A program made the position numbers and the translations under genes. Positions 52,451-61,307 of a DNA stretch of 64,000 bases are shown here, in pieces. Under the pieces are notes generated by a model, which had not been told where the DNA came from, made no database searches, and saw only the letters and a list, made by a program, of their open reading frames with translations. Origin of the DNA: an uncultured Verrucomicrobiales bacterium (GTDB lineage Bacteria; Verrucomicrobiota; Verrucomicrobiia; Verrucomicrobiales; Akkermansiaceae); assembly GCA_937928735.1 (NCBI GenBank), contig CALFVF010000018.1, forward strand, positions 1-64,000, in the 5' to 3' direction. The stretch's first letter is position 1. The number at the start of each line of letters is the position of its first letter.

Positions 52451-54595
52451 CTATTCAGAATCAGCACCTTCTGCAGATGCTTCTGCCTGCTTCGCGTCAC
52501 GCAAAGCCGCACGCATAGACATCTTCACGCGGCCTTTGTCATCGATACCGATGCACTTCACAGTGACCATATCGCCGACTTTCACCACGTCTTCTGTCTT
52601 CTCCACACGGCCTTCTGCAAGCTCAGAGATATGGATGAGACCATCCTTACCTGGAAGCACCTCGACAAAAGCACCGAACTTGGTCGTAGAAACAATCTTG
52701 CCTTCGTAGATCTTATTGACCTCGACTTCCGCAAACATCATCTCAATCGCATTCTTAGCAGCTTCGAGACTCTCTGCCTTAGAAGCATAGATGTGAACTG
52801 TACCGTCATCTTCGATGTTCAGCTCAGCACCAGACTCAGCCTGGATACCCTTGATGTTCTTGCCACCAGGGCCAATGAGCATACCGATCTTATCTGGGTC
52901 AATCTTCACTGACTCGATACGAGGCGCGTGCTCAGAAATCGCAGCAGTCTCAGCAATCACAGACATCATCTTATCAAGGACAAGACCACGGCCGTCTTTA
53001 GCCTGATAAACCGCAGCTTCTAGGATCGCAAGAGGGATACCTGGGAGCTTAAGGTCAAGCTGGTAGCTTGTCACACCATTGGGTGTACCACAGAGTTTGA
53101 AGTCCATGTCACCATAGAAATCCTCAGATCCGATGATATCTAGCAGGCGCTCATGGCGAACCATGTTCCCCGCATCATCAAAGTCTGTCACCAGCCCCAC
53201 TGAAATACCTGAGACAGGAGCCTTGAGCGGCACACCGGCTCCAAGAAGAGACATAGTACCCGCACAGACTGTCGCCATAGAAGAGGAACCATTGGACTCA
53301 AGAACCTCTGAGACTGTACGCACCGCATACGGGAAGACGTCTTCTTCTGGAATCACTGGCGCAATCGAGCGCTCAGCGAGATTACCGTGACCAATTTCGC
53401 GGCGATTTAGGCCACCAAAACGACCTGCTTCACCCACTGAGAATGGAGGGAAGCTGTAGTGAAGAATAAAGCGCTTGCTGTCTTCTCCACCTGCGTAGTT
53501 ATCAAAGTACTGGCGCTCATCCGCTGGCGCGAGTGTGGATACAGCAAGTGCCTGAGTCTCACCACGGGCGAAGAGTGCTGAACCGTGCACGCGAGGCAGA
53601 AGACCTTCCTCAGCGAAGAGCGGACGAAGATCCGCTGGAGTACGACCATCCGCACGCACACCCTTATCAAGGATGGAAATACGGAATGCCTTCTTCTGAA
53701 GGAACTCAAATGCTTGCTCGATCTCGAAGTCAGACGTTTCTGGGAAACGCTCAAGAATCGTAGCTTCCACCTCATCTCTGAGAGCACCCACCTTCTGAGC
53801 GCGCTCCACCTTAGAAGCCGCGTAGATCGCGCCTTCGATACGGTCACCTGCGATCTCATAAGCGATATCGAGTAGATCTTGCTTCGCCACAGAGACTTCG
53901 TACTGGCGAGTCTCCTTACCAGCGAGAGCTTTGAGCTCTTCCTGAGCGACAACGAGCTTCTGCACGTTCTCTTGAGCGAAGTAGAGAGCCTTCACAAACT
54001 CCTCTTCAGGAATCTGGTCTGCCCCACCCTCAATCATGATGACATTTTCTTTGTCCCCTACGTAAACAAGATCGAGGTCAGATTCTTCACGCTGCTCAAA
54101 GGTAGGGTTCACCACGAACTCACCATTGACACGACCCACGCGCACAGCACCGATCGGGCGTGCAAATGGAATGTCAGAAACAACTAGTGCTGCAGAAGCA
54201 CCATTCATAGAGAGAATGTCAGCGTCATTGATGCCATCCGCAGAAAGCATGAGTGCCACGATCTGAGTCTCATAGAGATAACCCTTCGGGAAAAGTGGGC
54301 GAAGCGGGCGGTCTGTCATACGACAAGTGAGAATCTCCTTCTCAGTCGGGCGACCCTCGCGCTTGAAATAACCACCGGGGAAAACACCAGCGGCGAATGC
54401 TCTCTCTTTATATTCTACAGAGAGCGGGAACCAGGACTGCCCTGGCTTAATCTTTGTCAATGAACAAGCAGTGACGAGCACTGTTGTCTCTCCAGAGGTG
54501 ACGACAACCGCCCCGTCTGCAAGTTTTGCCATTTTACCTGTTTCAAAGGTAATGGGATTCGAGCCTACTTCGCTCGTAATTGTATGTATATTCAT
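52451..54595 (-). CDS. pnp: Polyribonucleotide nucleotidyltransferase
   Basis: This 714-residue phosphorolytic 3'-5' exoribonuclease acts in RNA degradation. Two RNase PH-like domains (about 1-220 and 310-540; catalytic region [19 protein letters not shown] and [14 protein letters not shown]) are joined by a helical linker. A KH domain ([16 protein letters not shown]) and an S1 domain ([24 protein letters not shown]) follow. It is downstream of rpsO on the same strand, the conserved rpsO-pnp pairing. There is a hairpin between them at 54801-54832. Confidence 0.98.
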   Translation of the reverse strand: MNIHTITSEVGSNPITFETGKMAKLADGAVVVTSGETTVLVTACSLTKIKPGQSWFPLSVEYKERAFAAGVFPGGYFKREGRPTEKEILTCRMTDRPLRPLFPKGYLYETQIVALMLSADGINDADILSMNGASAALVVSDIPFARPIGAVRVGRVNGEFVVNPTFEQREESDLDLVYVGDKENVIMIEGGADQIPEEEFVKALYFAQENVQKLVVAQEELKALAGKETRQYEVSVAKQDLLDIAYEIAGDRIEGAIYAASKVERAQKVGALRDEVEATILERFPETSDFEIEQAFEFLQKKAFRISILDKGVRADGRTPADLRPLFAEEGLLPRVHGSALFARGETQALAVSTLAPADERQYFDNYAGGEDSKRFILHYSFPPFSVGEAGRFGGLNRREIGHGNLAERSIAPVIPEEDVFPYAVRTVSEVLESNGSSSMATVCAGTMSLLGAGVPLKAPVSGISVGLVTDFDDAGNMVRHERLLDIIGSEDFYGDMDFKLCGTPNGVTSYQLDLKLPGIPLAILEAAVYQAKDGRGLVLDKMMSVIAETAAISEHAPRIESVKIDPDKIGMLIGPGGKNIKGIQAESGAELNIEDDGTVHIYASKAESLEAAKNAIEMMFAEVEVNKIYEGKIVSTTKFGAFVEVLPGKDGLIHISELAEGRVEKTEDVVKVGDMVTVKCIGIDDKGRVKMSMRAALRDAKQAEASAEGADSE

Positions 54596-54800
54596 TTTCT
54601 TTTCTTAGTTACGTCTCCGAGAGCTCATTTTACCCAATAGGTCGTGAATGCTCTCTGCATAATTCCAAGATCCTCTTCTTCTCCGTTCTTTCCCACTCAC
54701 CTACTCTAGGTGAAATCATCGAGAAATCTAGGAGCCATTGAAGGATCTTGTGGAAACCGCATCCTCACGTCTGAATGTGGTACCCATGAAAACAAGAAAG

Positions 54801-54832
54801 CGGCCACCGAGTACCGGTGGCCGCTTTAGTAA
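54801..54832 (-). terminator. Hairpin between rpsO and pnp
   Basis: AAAGCGGCCACC (54801-54812) and GGTGGCCGCTTT (54820-54831) form a 12-bp stem with a short loop. On the minus strand it directly follows the rpsO stop and is followed by CTTGTTTTC. In E. coli the same junction has an attenuator and RNase III/E processing site. Confidence 0.85.
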
Positions 54833-54837
54833 AGCTG

Positions 54838-55095
54838 TTACTTACGAAGACCAAGTCCCTTAATCACGCTTTGGTACTCTTCCTCAGATCCCTTTCTCAT
54901 GTAATCGAGAAGCTTTCTGCGGCGAGAAACAAGGCGAAGCAAGCCACGGCGGCTAGACACGTCTTTTTTATTGTCTGCCAAGTGCTCGGTGATTTGGATG
55001 ATGCGCTGTGTGAGTAGAGCAATCTGGTACTTAGCACTTCCTGTGTCCTTATCATGCAGCTTGTAATCAGCAGCATTAATATTATCTGTCTTCAT
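54838..55095 (-). CDS. rpsO: 30S ribosomal protein S15
   Basis: This 85-residue S15 binds 16S rRNA in the central domain. Visible signature: DTGSAKYQIALLTQRIIQIT, HLADNKKDVSSRRGLLRLVS and RRRKLLDYMRK. I use ATG 55095 (MKTDNINAADYK); the longer frame reaching 55176 adds 27 residues with no family support. It is the first gene of the rpsO-pnp unit. Confidence 0.97.
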   Translation of the reverse strand: MKTDNINAADYKLHDKDTGSAKYQIALLTQRIIQITEHLADNKKDVSSRRGLLRLVSRRRKLLDYMRKGSEEEYQSVIKGLGLRK

Positions 55096-55257
55096 AGTTG
55101 TTTTCTTCTTTTTGACTGAATTCAGCTCAGGGCCAGCCTCACTGTGAAACCAGACCTTCCTTGAGTGGATGCGCACAAGTACGCCATAAGAAACCCAAAC
55201 GCAAGCTCTTTTACACCATGCAAGTCAGCAGGAAGCTCACCCCTCTTATCAATCAGC

Positions 55258-55587
55258 TTAAGCTTTCACCACCTTTTTCACAAACTGTGGCTTCAGACCA
55301 ATGGAGAGACCATCCATCTTACAAGAAATCGGATGATCGCTATCAGGATGGAGACGTATCCCCTTCGACTTCATCCCACTCTTCAGCACCTTCGAGGTGC
55401 CGGTGAGCTTCTTATCCTTAATCATCTGCACAATATCACCATCCTCCAGCACATTCCCGTAGGCGTCTTTCACCTCCGTGGCCTCCAGCTCACGCTCCCA
55501 CTCATGCCCACAGACCATGCACTCCAAGAGTGTCTCATGCTCCGCAATATCATCCATCTCACACAGAGGGCAGCTTAGTTTTGTCAT
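55258..55587 (-). CDS. phnA: PhnA/YjdM-family zinc-ribbon protein
   Basis: This 109-residue PhnA-family protein has an N-terminal zinc ribbon (CPLC...CMVC, about residues 6-26). The conserved PhnA core follows: VKDAYGNVLEDGDIVQMIKD, KGIRLHPDSDHPISCKMDG and LKPQFVKK. Despite the historic name, E. coli YjdM is not the phosphonoacetate hydrolase and its role is unclear. It is a single gene located 82 bp upstream of the rpsO leader. Confidence 0.93.
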   Translation of the reverse strand: MTKLSCPLCEMDDIAEHETLLECMVCGHEWERELEATEVKDAYGNVLEDGDIVQMIKDKKLTGTSKVLKSGMKSKGIRLHPDSDHPISCKMDGLSIGLKPQFVKKVVKA

Positions 55588-55845
55588 ACGCCCAATCTAG
55601 TTCTTTAAAGAAAAAGATTGCAAGCTTCATAGCACCCTTACTAACAAAGCCCCTTCTATACTTAATCCCGAGTGCATAGAAACAAACTTACACCAAGCTC
55701 TCGACCTACCAATCCGAGACATAGCTATCATTTCACCACTAGAGAGAAACTCAGAACAGCTCCACAATGGCAAAACCCTTCTACTCTAGCTATCTTACCC
55801 CTCTATCTGTAACTTCTTCACCACCTCCCCTTACCAACAAGGTAC
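55588..55845. other. Divergent intergenic region between phnA and the archaemetzincin gene
   Basis: This 258-bp region must hold promoters for both directions. I see no gene, repeat copy or hairpin with a T-run. Confidence 0.4.
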
Positions 55846-56862
55846 GTGCAACGACTCTCAATAAACACCACTATTTCATCTCCACTCAGACAGCTAGTTC
55901 ACAAGGCTCTCAAAACATTGCACTATGTGTGGTTTTTAAAACTCCTTGCGGCTGCATCTGTCTCTATGGCGGAGCCTGTCGAGAATAAACCCATCACAGC
56001 ACAAGACAGAAAAAATGCCGTCGGTGACATCCGCTCACTCCCTGCTCAGCTCAAGTACAGCTTTAGCAATCAAGGGAGCTTTGAGCCCAAGCATGCACCT
56101 GAGTCTGGTGAGTGGCTCGCTGAGCACAAGGAGAAAGGTCAAACCTTTCAGCAGTATCTACGCCACCGTGCTAACCTCATCAATCGACACCAAAACACGC
56201 TCTACCTCTTACCCCTCGGTGAAATACCCGCGGAGAGGGCGCACCTCATCCCTTTCTTACAAAAAGGCCTCAGTGCCTATTTCTACCCTCTCCAAGTCCG
56301 AGTTCTCAAACCTGCCTCATTACTCAACCTCCCAGTTCCCACGAGATTCCGCTATGGCAGAACTCAACTCCATAGTGCTGAAGTCCTTCAGTGGATGCGC
56401 AAGCGACTCCCCAGAAATGCGTATGCTATGCTGGCTATCACACCCCAAGACCTCTATCCAGAGGAGAAGCAGAACTATGTCTTTGGCCAGGCATCTTACA
56501 GGCACAGGGTGGGAGTTGTTAGCCTAGCGCGCTTCTGGCCACGGCAAGCTGACTCGCCACTTCATCCAAAAACTCTTGAGCGATTCTTTAAAATCGTCAC
56601 CCACGAGACAGGTCATATGTTTGGCCTGCACCACTGCACCTACTATCAGTGTAATATGAGTGGGATTAACCACATGCAAGAGCTCGACAAGACCCCTTCT
56701 CACCTCTGCCCAGTCTGCCTGCGCAAGCTCCATCACGCCGCTCAATTTAACCCCTCCACCCGCTATCTAAAGCTACTGCATTTCTACCGAACTCATACAT
56801 TGAACGATCAATCCCACTGGACAGAGCAGCGCCTTCAGCACATTCACACCTCCGCTGAGTGA
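55846..56862 (+). CDS. Archaemetzincin-family (M54) zinc metalloprotease
   Basis: This protein of about 338 residues has a possible signal or membrane segment near the N-terminus (LKTLHYVWFLKLLAAASVSMAE). The C-terminal half carries the full archaemetzincin signature: HETGHMFGLHH followed by a CxxxxCxMx17CxxC zinc cluster (CTYYQCNM...CPVC, about residues 265-292). All zinc ligands and the Met are present, so activity is expected. Archaemetzincins are best known from Archaea and vertebrates, with unknown substrates. The start is uncertain because several upstream ATGs exist; an overlapping frame at 55767 is not supported. It is followed by a mini-kinase and PP2C genes. Confidence 0.88.
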   Translation: MQRLSINTTISSPLRQLVHKALKTLHYVWFLKLLAAASVSMAEPVENKPITAQDRKNAVGDIRSLPAQLKYSFSNQGSFEPKHAPESGEWLAEHKEKGQTFQQYLRHRANLINRHQNTLYLLPLGEIPAERAHLIPFLQKGLSAYFYPLQVRVLKPASLLNLPVPTRFRYGRTQLHSAEVLQWMRKRLPRNAYAMLAITPQDLYPEEKQNYVFGQASYRHRVGVVSLARFWPRQADSPLHPKTLERFFKIVTHETGHMFGLHHCTYYQCNMSGINHMQELDKTPSHLCPVCLRKLHHAAQFNPSTRYLKLLHFYRTHTLNDQSHWTEQRLQHIHTSAE

Positions 56863-56925
56863 GGATTTGAGAGCAGCAAGCTAGCAGGCTTTACCTTTAG
56901 ATTCACTGTGGTATAGTTCCATCAA

Positions 56926-57363
56926 ATGAAACCTTTAAAGGATGGTATTCGCTCCCTGGTTCGCATTGATTTCCAAGGCCATGTCCACAAGTACTTTCGT
57001 GGCACAGATGCGGATAAGCGCTGCCAAAAAGAAGTCCTTGTCCTGCAGACTCTCGCTCAGAGAGGCTGTGACTTCGTTCCCATTCTTATCGAGTATGATT
57101 ATGAGAAAAATTATCTATGCACCACAAACTGCGGCAGCCCTGCCCCTCATGTCAGCCGCAAAAAAGCGGACAGCCTATTTGAGATTCTCGAAGCCAAGTA
57201 CGGCATTCGGCACGATGACGCAGAGCCTAGAAATATCACCTATGATGATAAAGCTGGTAAATTCTGTGTCATTGATTTTGAACTCGCCACCATTCTCGAA
57301 GCCCCCACTAAGGTTCAGAATGAGATTCAGAATGAGCCCCCTGATGACCCACACTCAGACTAA
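56926..57363 (+). CDS. Minimal RIO/Bud32-like protein kinase
   Basis: This protein of only 145 residues has the core of a small eukaryotic-like kinase. A Lys (HKYFRG) could be the ATP-binding lysine, and the catalytic loop HDDAEPRN keeps the Asp and Asn (the HGD-x4-N form of RIO/Bud32/APH). The metal-binding segment is VIDFELA, a DFE variant of DFG. Unlike the two pseudokinases at 17-20 kb, its catalytic residues are present. It ends in an acidic tail. A PP2C phosphatase gene follows within about 30-100 bp, suggesting a kinase-phosphatase pair. Confidence 0.8.
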   Translation: MKPLKDGIRSLVRIDFQGHVHKYFRGTDADKRCQKEVLVLQTLAQRGCDFVPILIEYDYEKNYLCTTNCGSPAPHVSRKKADSLFEILEAKYGIRHDDAEPRNITYDDKAGKFCVIDFELATILEAPTKVQNEIQNEPPDDPHSD

Positions 57364-57467
57364 ATTCACCCTCTCCACCTCTTCGCACTCTGAGTGATTC
57401 ACCCACCATTCGATGGTCAGCCCGTAGTCAAGCTGGCACTAAGAAACCAGGCAACGATGATGCCTGG

Positions 57468-58202
57468 TTGATCTTTAGTGCCTCCGACACAGGGCGCCAG
57501 CGCTTAACCGAAGATGACTCGACAGCTCTTGACTCCCAGGACCTCGTTCTCGCCATTTCCGATGGCATGGGCGGCGGCCTAGCAGGAGATCTCGCCTCAC
57601 GGATGATTCTCAGCCAACTCAGCGTCCTTATTCCCAAATTCCACCTCGCTCAACAACAAGGCCTCTCCCCTGACTATAAAAAATACCTAAAGGATGCAAT
57701 CGAGCAGGTTCACGCATCCATTAATTACCACGGAGAACAAGATCCAGAGCTCGCTGGTATGGGGGCCACTCTCACACTAGTCTGGCTCACAGAGCAGAGC
57801 CTCCACTACGTCCACGTCGGCGACTCCAGACTCTACCGAAACCGTGAGGAAAACACAGAGCAAATCACTGCTGACCACACATTCGCGTGGCAGAAACACA
57901 AGCGTGGTGAACTCAGTGAATACGCCTTTCGCCAGCACCCACGCCGCTCCATTCTCTGCCAAGTTATTGGCGCGGGACATCGCTGCCTACGAGCCGACTA
58001 CGGCTCTTTCACCCTCCAAAAAGGAGATAGATTCTTACTCTGCTCCGACGGTCTCATCGATGGACTATGGCAAAAAAATATTCACGCCATACTAAATGAA
58101 AAGACGTGCTCGACAAGTCAGCTCGCAGAGTCTCTATTACTACGCGCCATCGCTAACGATGGCAGAGATGATACCACTCTCATTCTGCTTCAGGTGGAAT
58201 AG
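57468..58202 (+). CDS. PP2C-type Ser/Thr protein phosphatase
   Basis: This metal-dependent phosphatase has the motifs LAISDGMGGGLAGDLAS, GMGATLTLVWL, HVGDSRLYRNRE, ADHTFAWQ, LLCSDGLIDGLW and NDGRDDTTLILLQVE, a complete PP2C core. The first standard in-frame start is TTG 57468, but homology seems to extend upstream. The same frame reads RWSARSQAGTKKPGNDDAWL from about 57411, resembling the usual PP2C N-terminal metal-site segment. No ATG, GTG or TTG exists there: the frame is open only from 57348, so CTG 57390 or ATT 57408 may initiate. It follows the mini-kinase gene on the same strand. Confidence 0.9.
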   Translation: MIFSASDTGRQRLTEDDSTALDSQDLVLAISDGMGGGLAGDLASRMILSQLSVLIPKFHLAQQQGLSPDYKKYLKDAIEQVHASINYHGEQDPELAGMGATLTLVWLTEQSLHYVHVGDSRLYRNREENTEQITADHTFAWQKHKRGELSEYAFRQHPRRSILCQVIGAGHRCLRADYGSFTLQKGDRFLLCSDGLIDGLWQKNIHAILNEKTCSTSQLAESLLLRAIANDGRDDTTLILLQVE

Positions 58203-58306
58203 CTCACTCACTAGGGAGAAATTCACTAAACTGGCATATAGATTGCTTCATCTTGACGAAATCGGCGTTCCGCCTATCGAAGAACTTACGTAAAACACTA
58301 AGAATT

Positions 58307-59320
58307 ATGGCTAAATACAGACTAGATTACATCTGGCTTGATGGTTACACACCAGTCCAGAACCTCCGCACGAAATGCTGCATTAAGGAATTTGAAGAAT
58401 TCCCAACTCTTGAGCAACTTCCTGAATGGGGATTTGACGGTTCCTCAACACTCCAGGCTGAAGGCGGTGACTCAGATTGTGTTCTAAAGCCAGTCGCACT
58501 TTATCCAGATCCTACACGCATCAATGGCGTACTCGTCATGTGCGAAGTCATGCTTCCTGATGGCACACCACACCCATCCAATGCACGCGCCACTATCGAA
58601 GACGAGCCCGGCACATGGTTCGGCTTTGAGCAGGAGTACTTCCTCATCAAAGACGGTCGCCCACTCGGCTTCCCAGAAAATGGCTACCCAGAACCACAGG
58701 GTGAGTACTACTGTGGTGTTGGCTACAAGAACGTAGGTGACATTGGACGTGAAATTTCTGACATCCACCTCGACCTCTGCCTCGAAGCAGGCATCAACCA
58801 CGAAGGCATCAACGCTGAAGTAGCCTCTGGCCAGTGGGAATTCCAGATCTTTGGAAAAGGCTCGAAGCGCGCTGCTGATGAAATCTGGATGGCTCGTTTC
58901 CTCCTGCTTCGTCTCACAGAAGAATATGGTGTCGACGTTGACTGGCGCTGCAAGCCCATCAAAGGTGACTGGAATGGCTCCGGCATGCACTGTAACTTCT
59001 CTACAGAACACATGCGCGAAGTAGGTGGTAAGGACTACTTCCTTAAGCTCATGGATGCGTTTGAAGCTAACTGCGAAGAGCACATTGCCGTCTACGGCCC
59101 AGACAATGACCAGCGCCTCACAGGTCTCCACGAGACACAGTCCATTGACATGTTCTCATGGGGTGTCGCTGACCGTGGAGCATCTATCCGCGTGCCACAC
59201 AGCTTCGTGAAAGATGATGCTTATAAAGGCTACCTTGAAGATCGCCGCCCGAACTCACAGGGTGACCCATACAAGATTGCTTCACGCGTAATCCAGACAA
59301 TCAACTCTGTCGCTAAGTAA
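58307..59320 (+). CDS. glnA: Glutamine synthetase, eukaryote-like type II
   Basis: This 337-residue enzyme makes glutamine from glutamate, ammonia and ATP. It has the short GSII layout. The beta-Grasp N-terminal domain begins MAKYRLDYIWLDGYTPVQNLRTK with GFDGSSTLQAEGGDSDCVL. The catalytic part has GTWFGFEQEYFLIKDGRPLG, INHEGINAEVASGQWEFQI, GDWNGSGMHCNFSTE and DRRPNSQGDPYKIASRVIQT. ATG 58307 is preferred over the longer frame starting 58253. GSII lacks the adenylylation Tyr loop of GSI. It is monocistronic with its own terminator. Confidence 0.97.
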   Translation: MAKYRLDYIWLDGYTPVQNLRTKCCIKEFEEFPTLEQLPEWGFDGSSTLQAEGGDSDCVLKPVALYPDPTRINGVLVMCEVMLPDGTPHPSNARATIEDEPGTWFGFEQEYFLIKDGRPLGFPENGYPEPQGEYYCGVGYKNVGDIGREISDIHLDLCLEAGINHEGINAEVASGQWEFQIFGKGSKRAADEIWMARFLLLRLTEEYGVDVDWRCKPIKGDWNGSGMHCNFSTEHMREVGGKDYFLKLMDAFEANCEEHIAVYGPDNDQRLTGLHETQSIDMFSWGVADRGASIRVPHSFVKDDAYKGYLEDRRPNSQGDPYKIASRVIQTINSVAK

Positions 59321-59343
59321 AATCACTTAGTGAAAATGATTTA

Positions 59344-59382
59344 AAAAAACCGCTATCAGCACTGCTGGTAGTGGTTTTTTTT
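59344..59382 (+). terminator. Intrinsic terminator of glnA
   Basis: AACCGCTA and CAG on the left (59348-59359) pair with CTG and TAGTGGTT on the right (59365-59376), with one mismatch. An 8-T run follows. Confidence 0.9.
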
Positions 59383-59461
59383 GCTCTTATGAAATATTTA
59401 GATAGATTTTCCAAAATCTATCGTTTTCATCTGTAGCAATAAATGCTAAATTTACAGCAAT

Positions 59462-59905
59462 ATGAAATTCATACTTCCAACACTCTCTCTCATTAGTCTA
59501 GGCCTACTCGCATCCTGCCAGCAGACAGCTACTCCTACCAACAATAACCCCTATGGAGTCCCCGGTCTACAACCACAAACAAACCCCTACGCAGCACCAC
59601 TCGCAAACGGAGAAACAGGCGCCTACAATCCAAACGTAGCCCCCCCGCAGCCCATCCCTGGAGTGAATCAAAACGCCTACCAACCAGCCCCCATCCCACA
59701 AGCTGCCCAAAATTATGGCCAACAAGACTACAGTCAGCAGATACCTAGTGGCCCAACATCAAGCCACACAGTTGTAGCAGGAGACAGTCTCTGGGGACTC
59801 GCCAAGCGCTACAATACCACTGTAGAGCAGATACAAGTGGCCAATAGCTTAACTTCCACACTCATCCGCACTGGCCAGACATTACAAATTCCCTCTGCTC
59901 AATAG
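59462..59905 (+). CDS. LysM-domain lipoprotein
   Basis: This 147-residue protein has a lipoprotein signal (LISLGLLASC, cysteine about residue 19). A long Pro/Gln/Asn-rich flexible region (about 22-98) follows, then a single C-terminal LysM domain (HTVVAGDSLWGLAKRYNTT...RTGQTLQIPS). It is predicted to tether the outer membrane or the lipoprotein itself to peptidoglycan. It has its own downstream terminator. Confidence 0.93.
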   Translation: MKFILPTLSLISLGLLASCQQTATPTNNNPYGVPGLQPQTNPYAAPLANGETGAYNPNVAPPQPIPGVNQNAYQPAPIPQAAQNYGQQDYSQQIPSGPTSSHTVVAGDSLWGLAKRYNTTVEQIQVANSLTSTLIRTGQTLQIPSAQ

Positions 59906-59935
59906 AAATAGCCCCTAACTCATTCTATTTTTCTA

Positions 59936-59971
59936 AAATGGCAAGCTCCCTCATGGGCTTGCCATTTTTTT
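59936..59971 (+). terminator. Intrinsic terminator of the LysM lipoprotein gene
   Basis: AAATGGCAAGC (59936-59946) and GCTTGCCATTT (59957-59967) form an 11-bp stem with a T-run. The next gene's start codon lies about 20 bases downstream. Confidence 0.9.
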
Positions 59972-59992
59972 ATCGTGATAACACTTACTATT

Positions 59993-60973
59993 ATGACCAC
60001 AAATCTACTTTCAAAAATCCATCGTCCCTATCGAAATATCACCCATACTGCGATCATCTTGATTGCGCATCTCAGTATTTTCTCCATTCACCATGCACAG
60101 GCACAAGAACCCGAGAAAGCCAATGTCCTTGAGAAAATCTTCACTCTCCGAGACCCTAACATGTTTACGAAAGCCATGGAAGAAGCCAAGCAATCCGGCG
60201 TCCACCCACAAGCCCTGTTAGAAGCTAAATTTCTCTTCCTTGTCGACACTGGCACGAATGCGCAAATTGCCGCTCTTACCGAAGAGATGAAACAACTCAA
60301 AGAAACATTTTCACTCAAACACTCTCAAATCTTTAGTGTGAAAGAAGACTGGCTCGCCGTTGTCCACTACACCCAAGCACTTGCCGCCCTAGAGCAAAAT
60401 GACCGTACGGCATTCCGAGCCCATATCACGGAAGCTTTCTGGTTAAGCCCCAGGCAGGCCAGTGCCTATGCCCCCCATATCGAACAGCTTCATCTCGATG
60501 ACGCGATGACAAAGATTCAGCTTAAGCCCGAACACTCATTTCTCTATCACACCAAAGAGGGTTCCACGACTCTCCAAGAAATCCTCACAGACAAGAAAGC
60601 AGCCCTCCTCTACTTCTGGTCACCATGGAGTCGTGAGGTTGAGACTACATTTAGTGATTTCAAAGCTCTCGCAAAACTCTGTGAGCAGCACAACATCACA
60701 ACACTCGCCATTCACTCCGACACGAACCCCGAATCTATGCTAGATGCAAAATCATTCATTGAGTCACAACAAACCACCATAGCCTTTGAATGGATCATCG
60801 ATCAACAGGAACAACCTCTCGCACAAATGATGCGCGTACAGCGCCACCCCACTATTGTTCTTCTTTCAACAGAAGGTTATGTTCTCTACAACGGAACACT
60901 GGATAATAAACAACTCTGGATTGAGCTTAAAGAAATCTCTCCAGAGCTCATCAAACCAGAATCATTGGAGTAA
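59993..60973 (+). CDS. Thioredoxin-like periplasmic protein without active-site cysteines
   Basis: This protein of about 326 residues has an N-terminal hydrophobic signal (about 20-40, AIILIAHLSIFSIHHAQAQ). A helical TPR-like region spans about 50-180, and a C-terminal thioredoxin/TlpA fold about 190-325. In the fold the usual FW-x-x-WCxxC site reads FWSPWSREVE, so both redox cysteines are Ser or Arg/Glu. The cis-Pro loop (RHPTIVLLS) and the beta-strand around ALLYFW are intact. It cannot act as a dithiol oxidoreductase and may be a binding or chaperone module. ATG 59993 is chosen over GTG 59975, which lies within the terminator area. Confidence 0.82.
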   Translation: MTTNLLSKIHRPYRNITHTAIILIAHLSIFSIHHAQAQEPEKANVLEKIFTLRDPNMFTKAMEEAKQSGVHPQALLEAKFLFLVDTGTNAQIAALTEEMKQLKETFSLKHSQIFSVKEDWLAVVHYTQALAALEQNDRTAFRAHITEAFWLSPRQASAYAPHIEQLHLDDAMTKIQLKPEHSFLYHTKEGSTTLQEILTDKKAALLYFWSPWSREVETTFSDFKALAKLCEQHNITTLAIHSDTNPESMLDAKSFIESQQTTIAFEWIIDQQEQPLAQMMRVQRHPTIVLLSTEGYVLYNGTLDNKQLWIELKEISPELIKPESLE

Positions 60974-61307
60974 AACCTCATCTAACTGATTTTCACGACG
61001 TACAGATCAAGCATCTCTCTGATATTTTTCATCTAACATAGATAATTGTGATGTATTTACTGCAATTCACACACAATTATTATGTTTTCCTTAACTTTCA
61101 TCTTGACTCAAGTAGTGTTTTTCAGCTCTTTGTAATGTAACAATATTTTATGAATCACTAATCATCTTTAGCGCTCACTCATAAAATCTAACAAATAGAA
61201 CTCCCTCGCTACCTCAGCCTTATCCAACTCAACTTTGAGCTCTGGCTTAAGTAACGAGATATCTCACTCAATGAACCCACCGAGTGATTAACCGAAACAA
61301 AGACACC
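60974..61307. other. AT-rich region upstream of the histone-like gene
   Basis: These 334 bases hold no supportable gene. They are markedly AT-rich, with TTGACT near 61102 as a possible -35 element but no well-spaced -10. It probably contains the promoter of the histone H1-like gene. Confidence 0.5.

Noticed and set aside
53407-53952. Basic minus-strand ORF inside pnp
   Set aside because: It is an out-of-frame shadow on the same strand as pnp, with Ser/Arg-rich composition typical of shifted reading.
54838-55176. Long form of S15 from 55176
   Set aside because: The extra 27 residues (including a run of Lys) have no counterpart in S15; ATG 55095 gives the normal protein.
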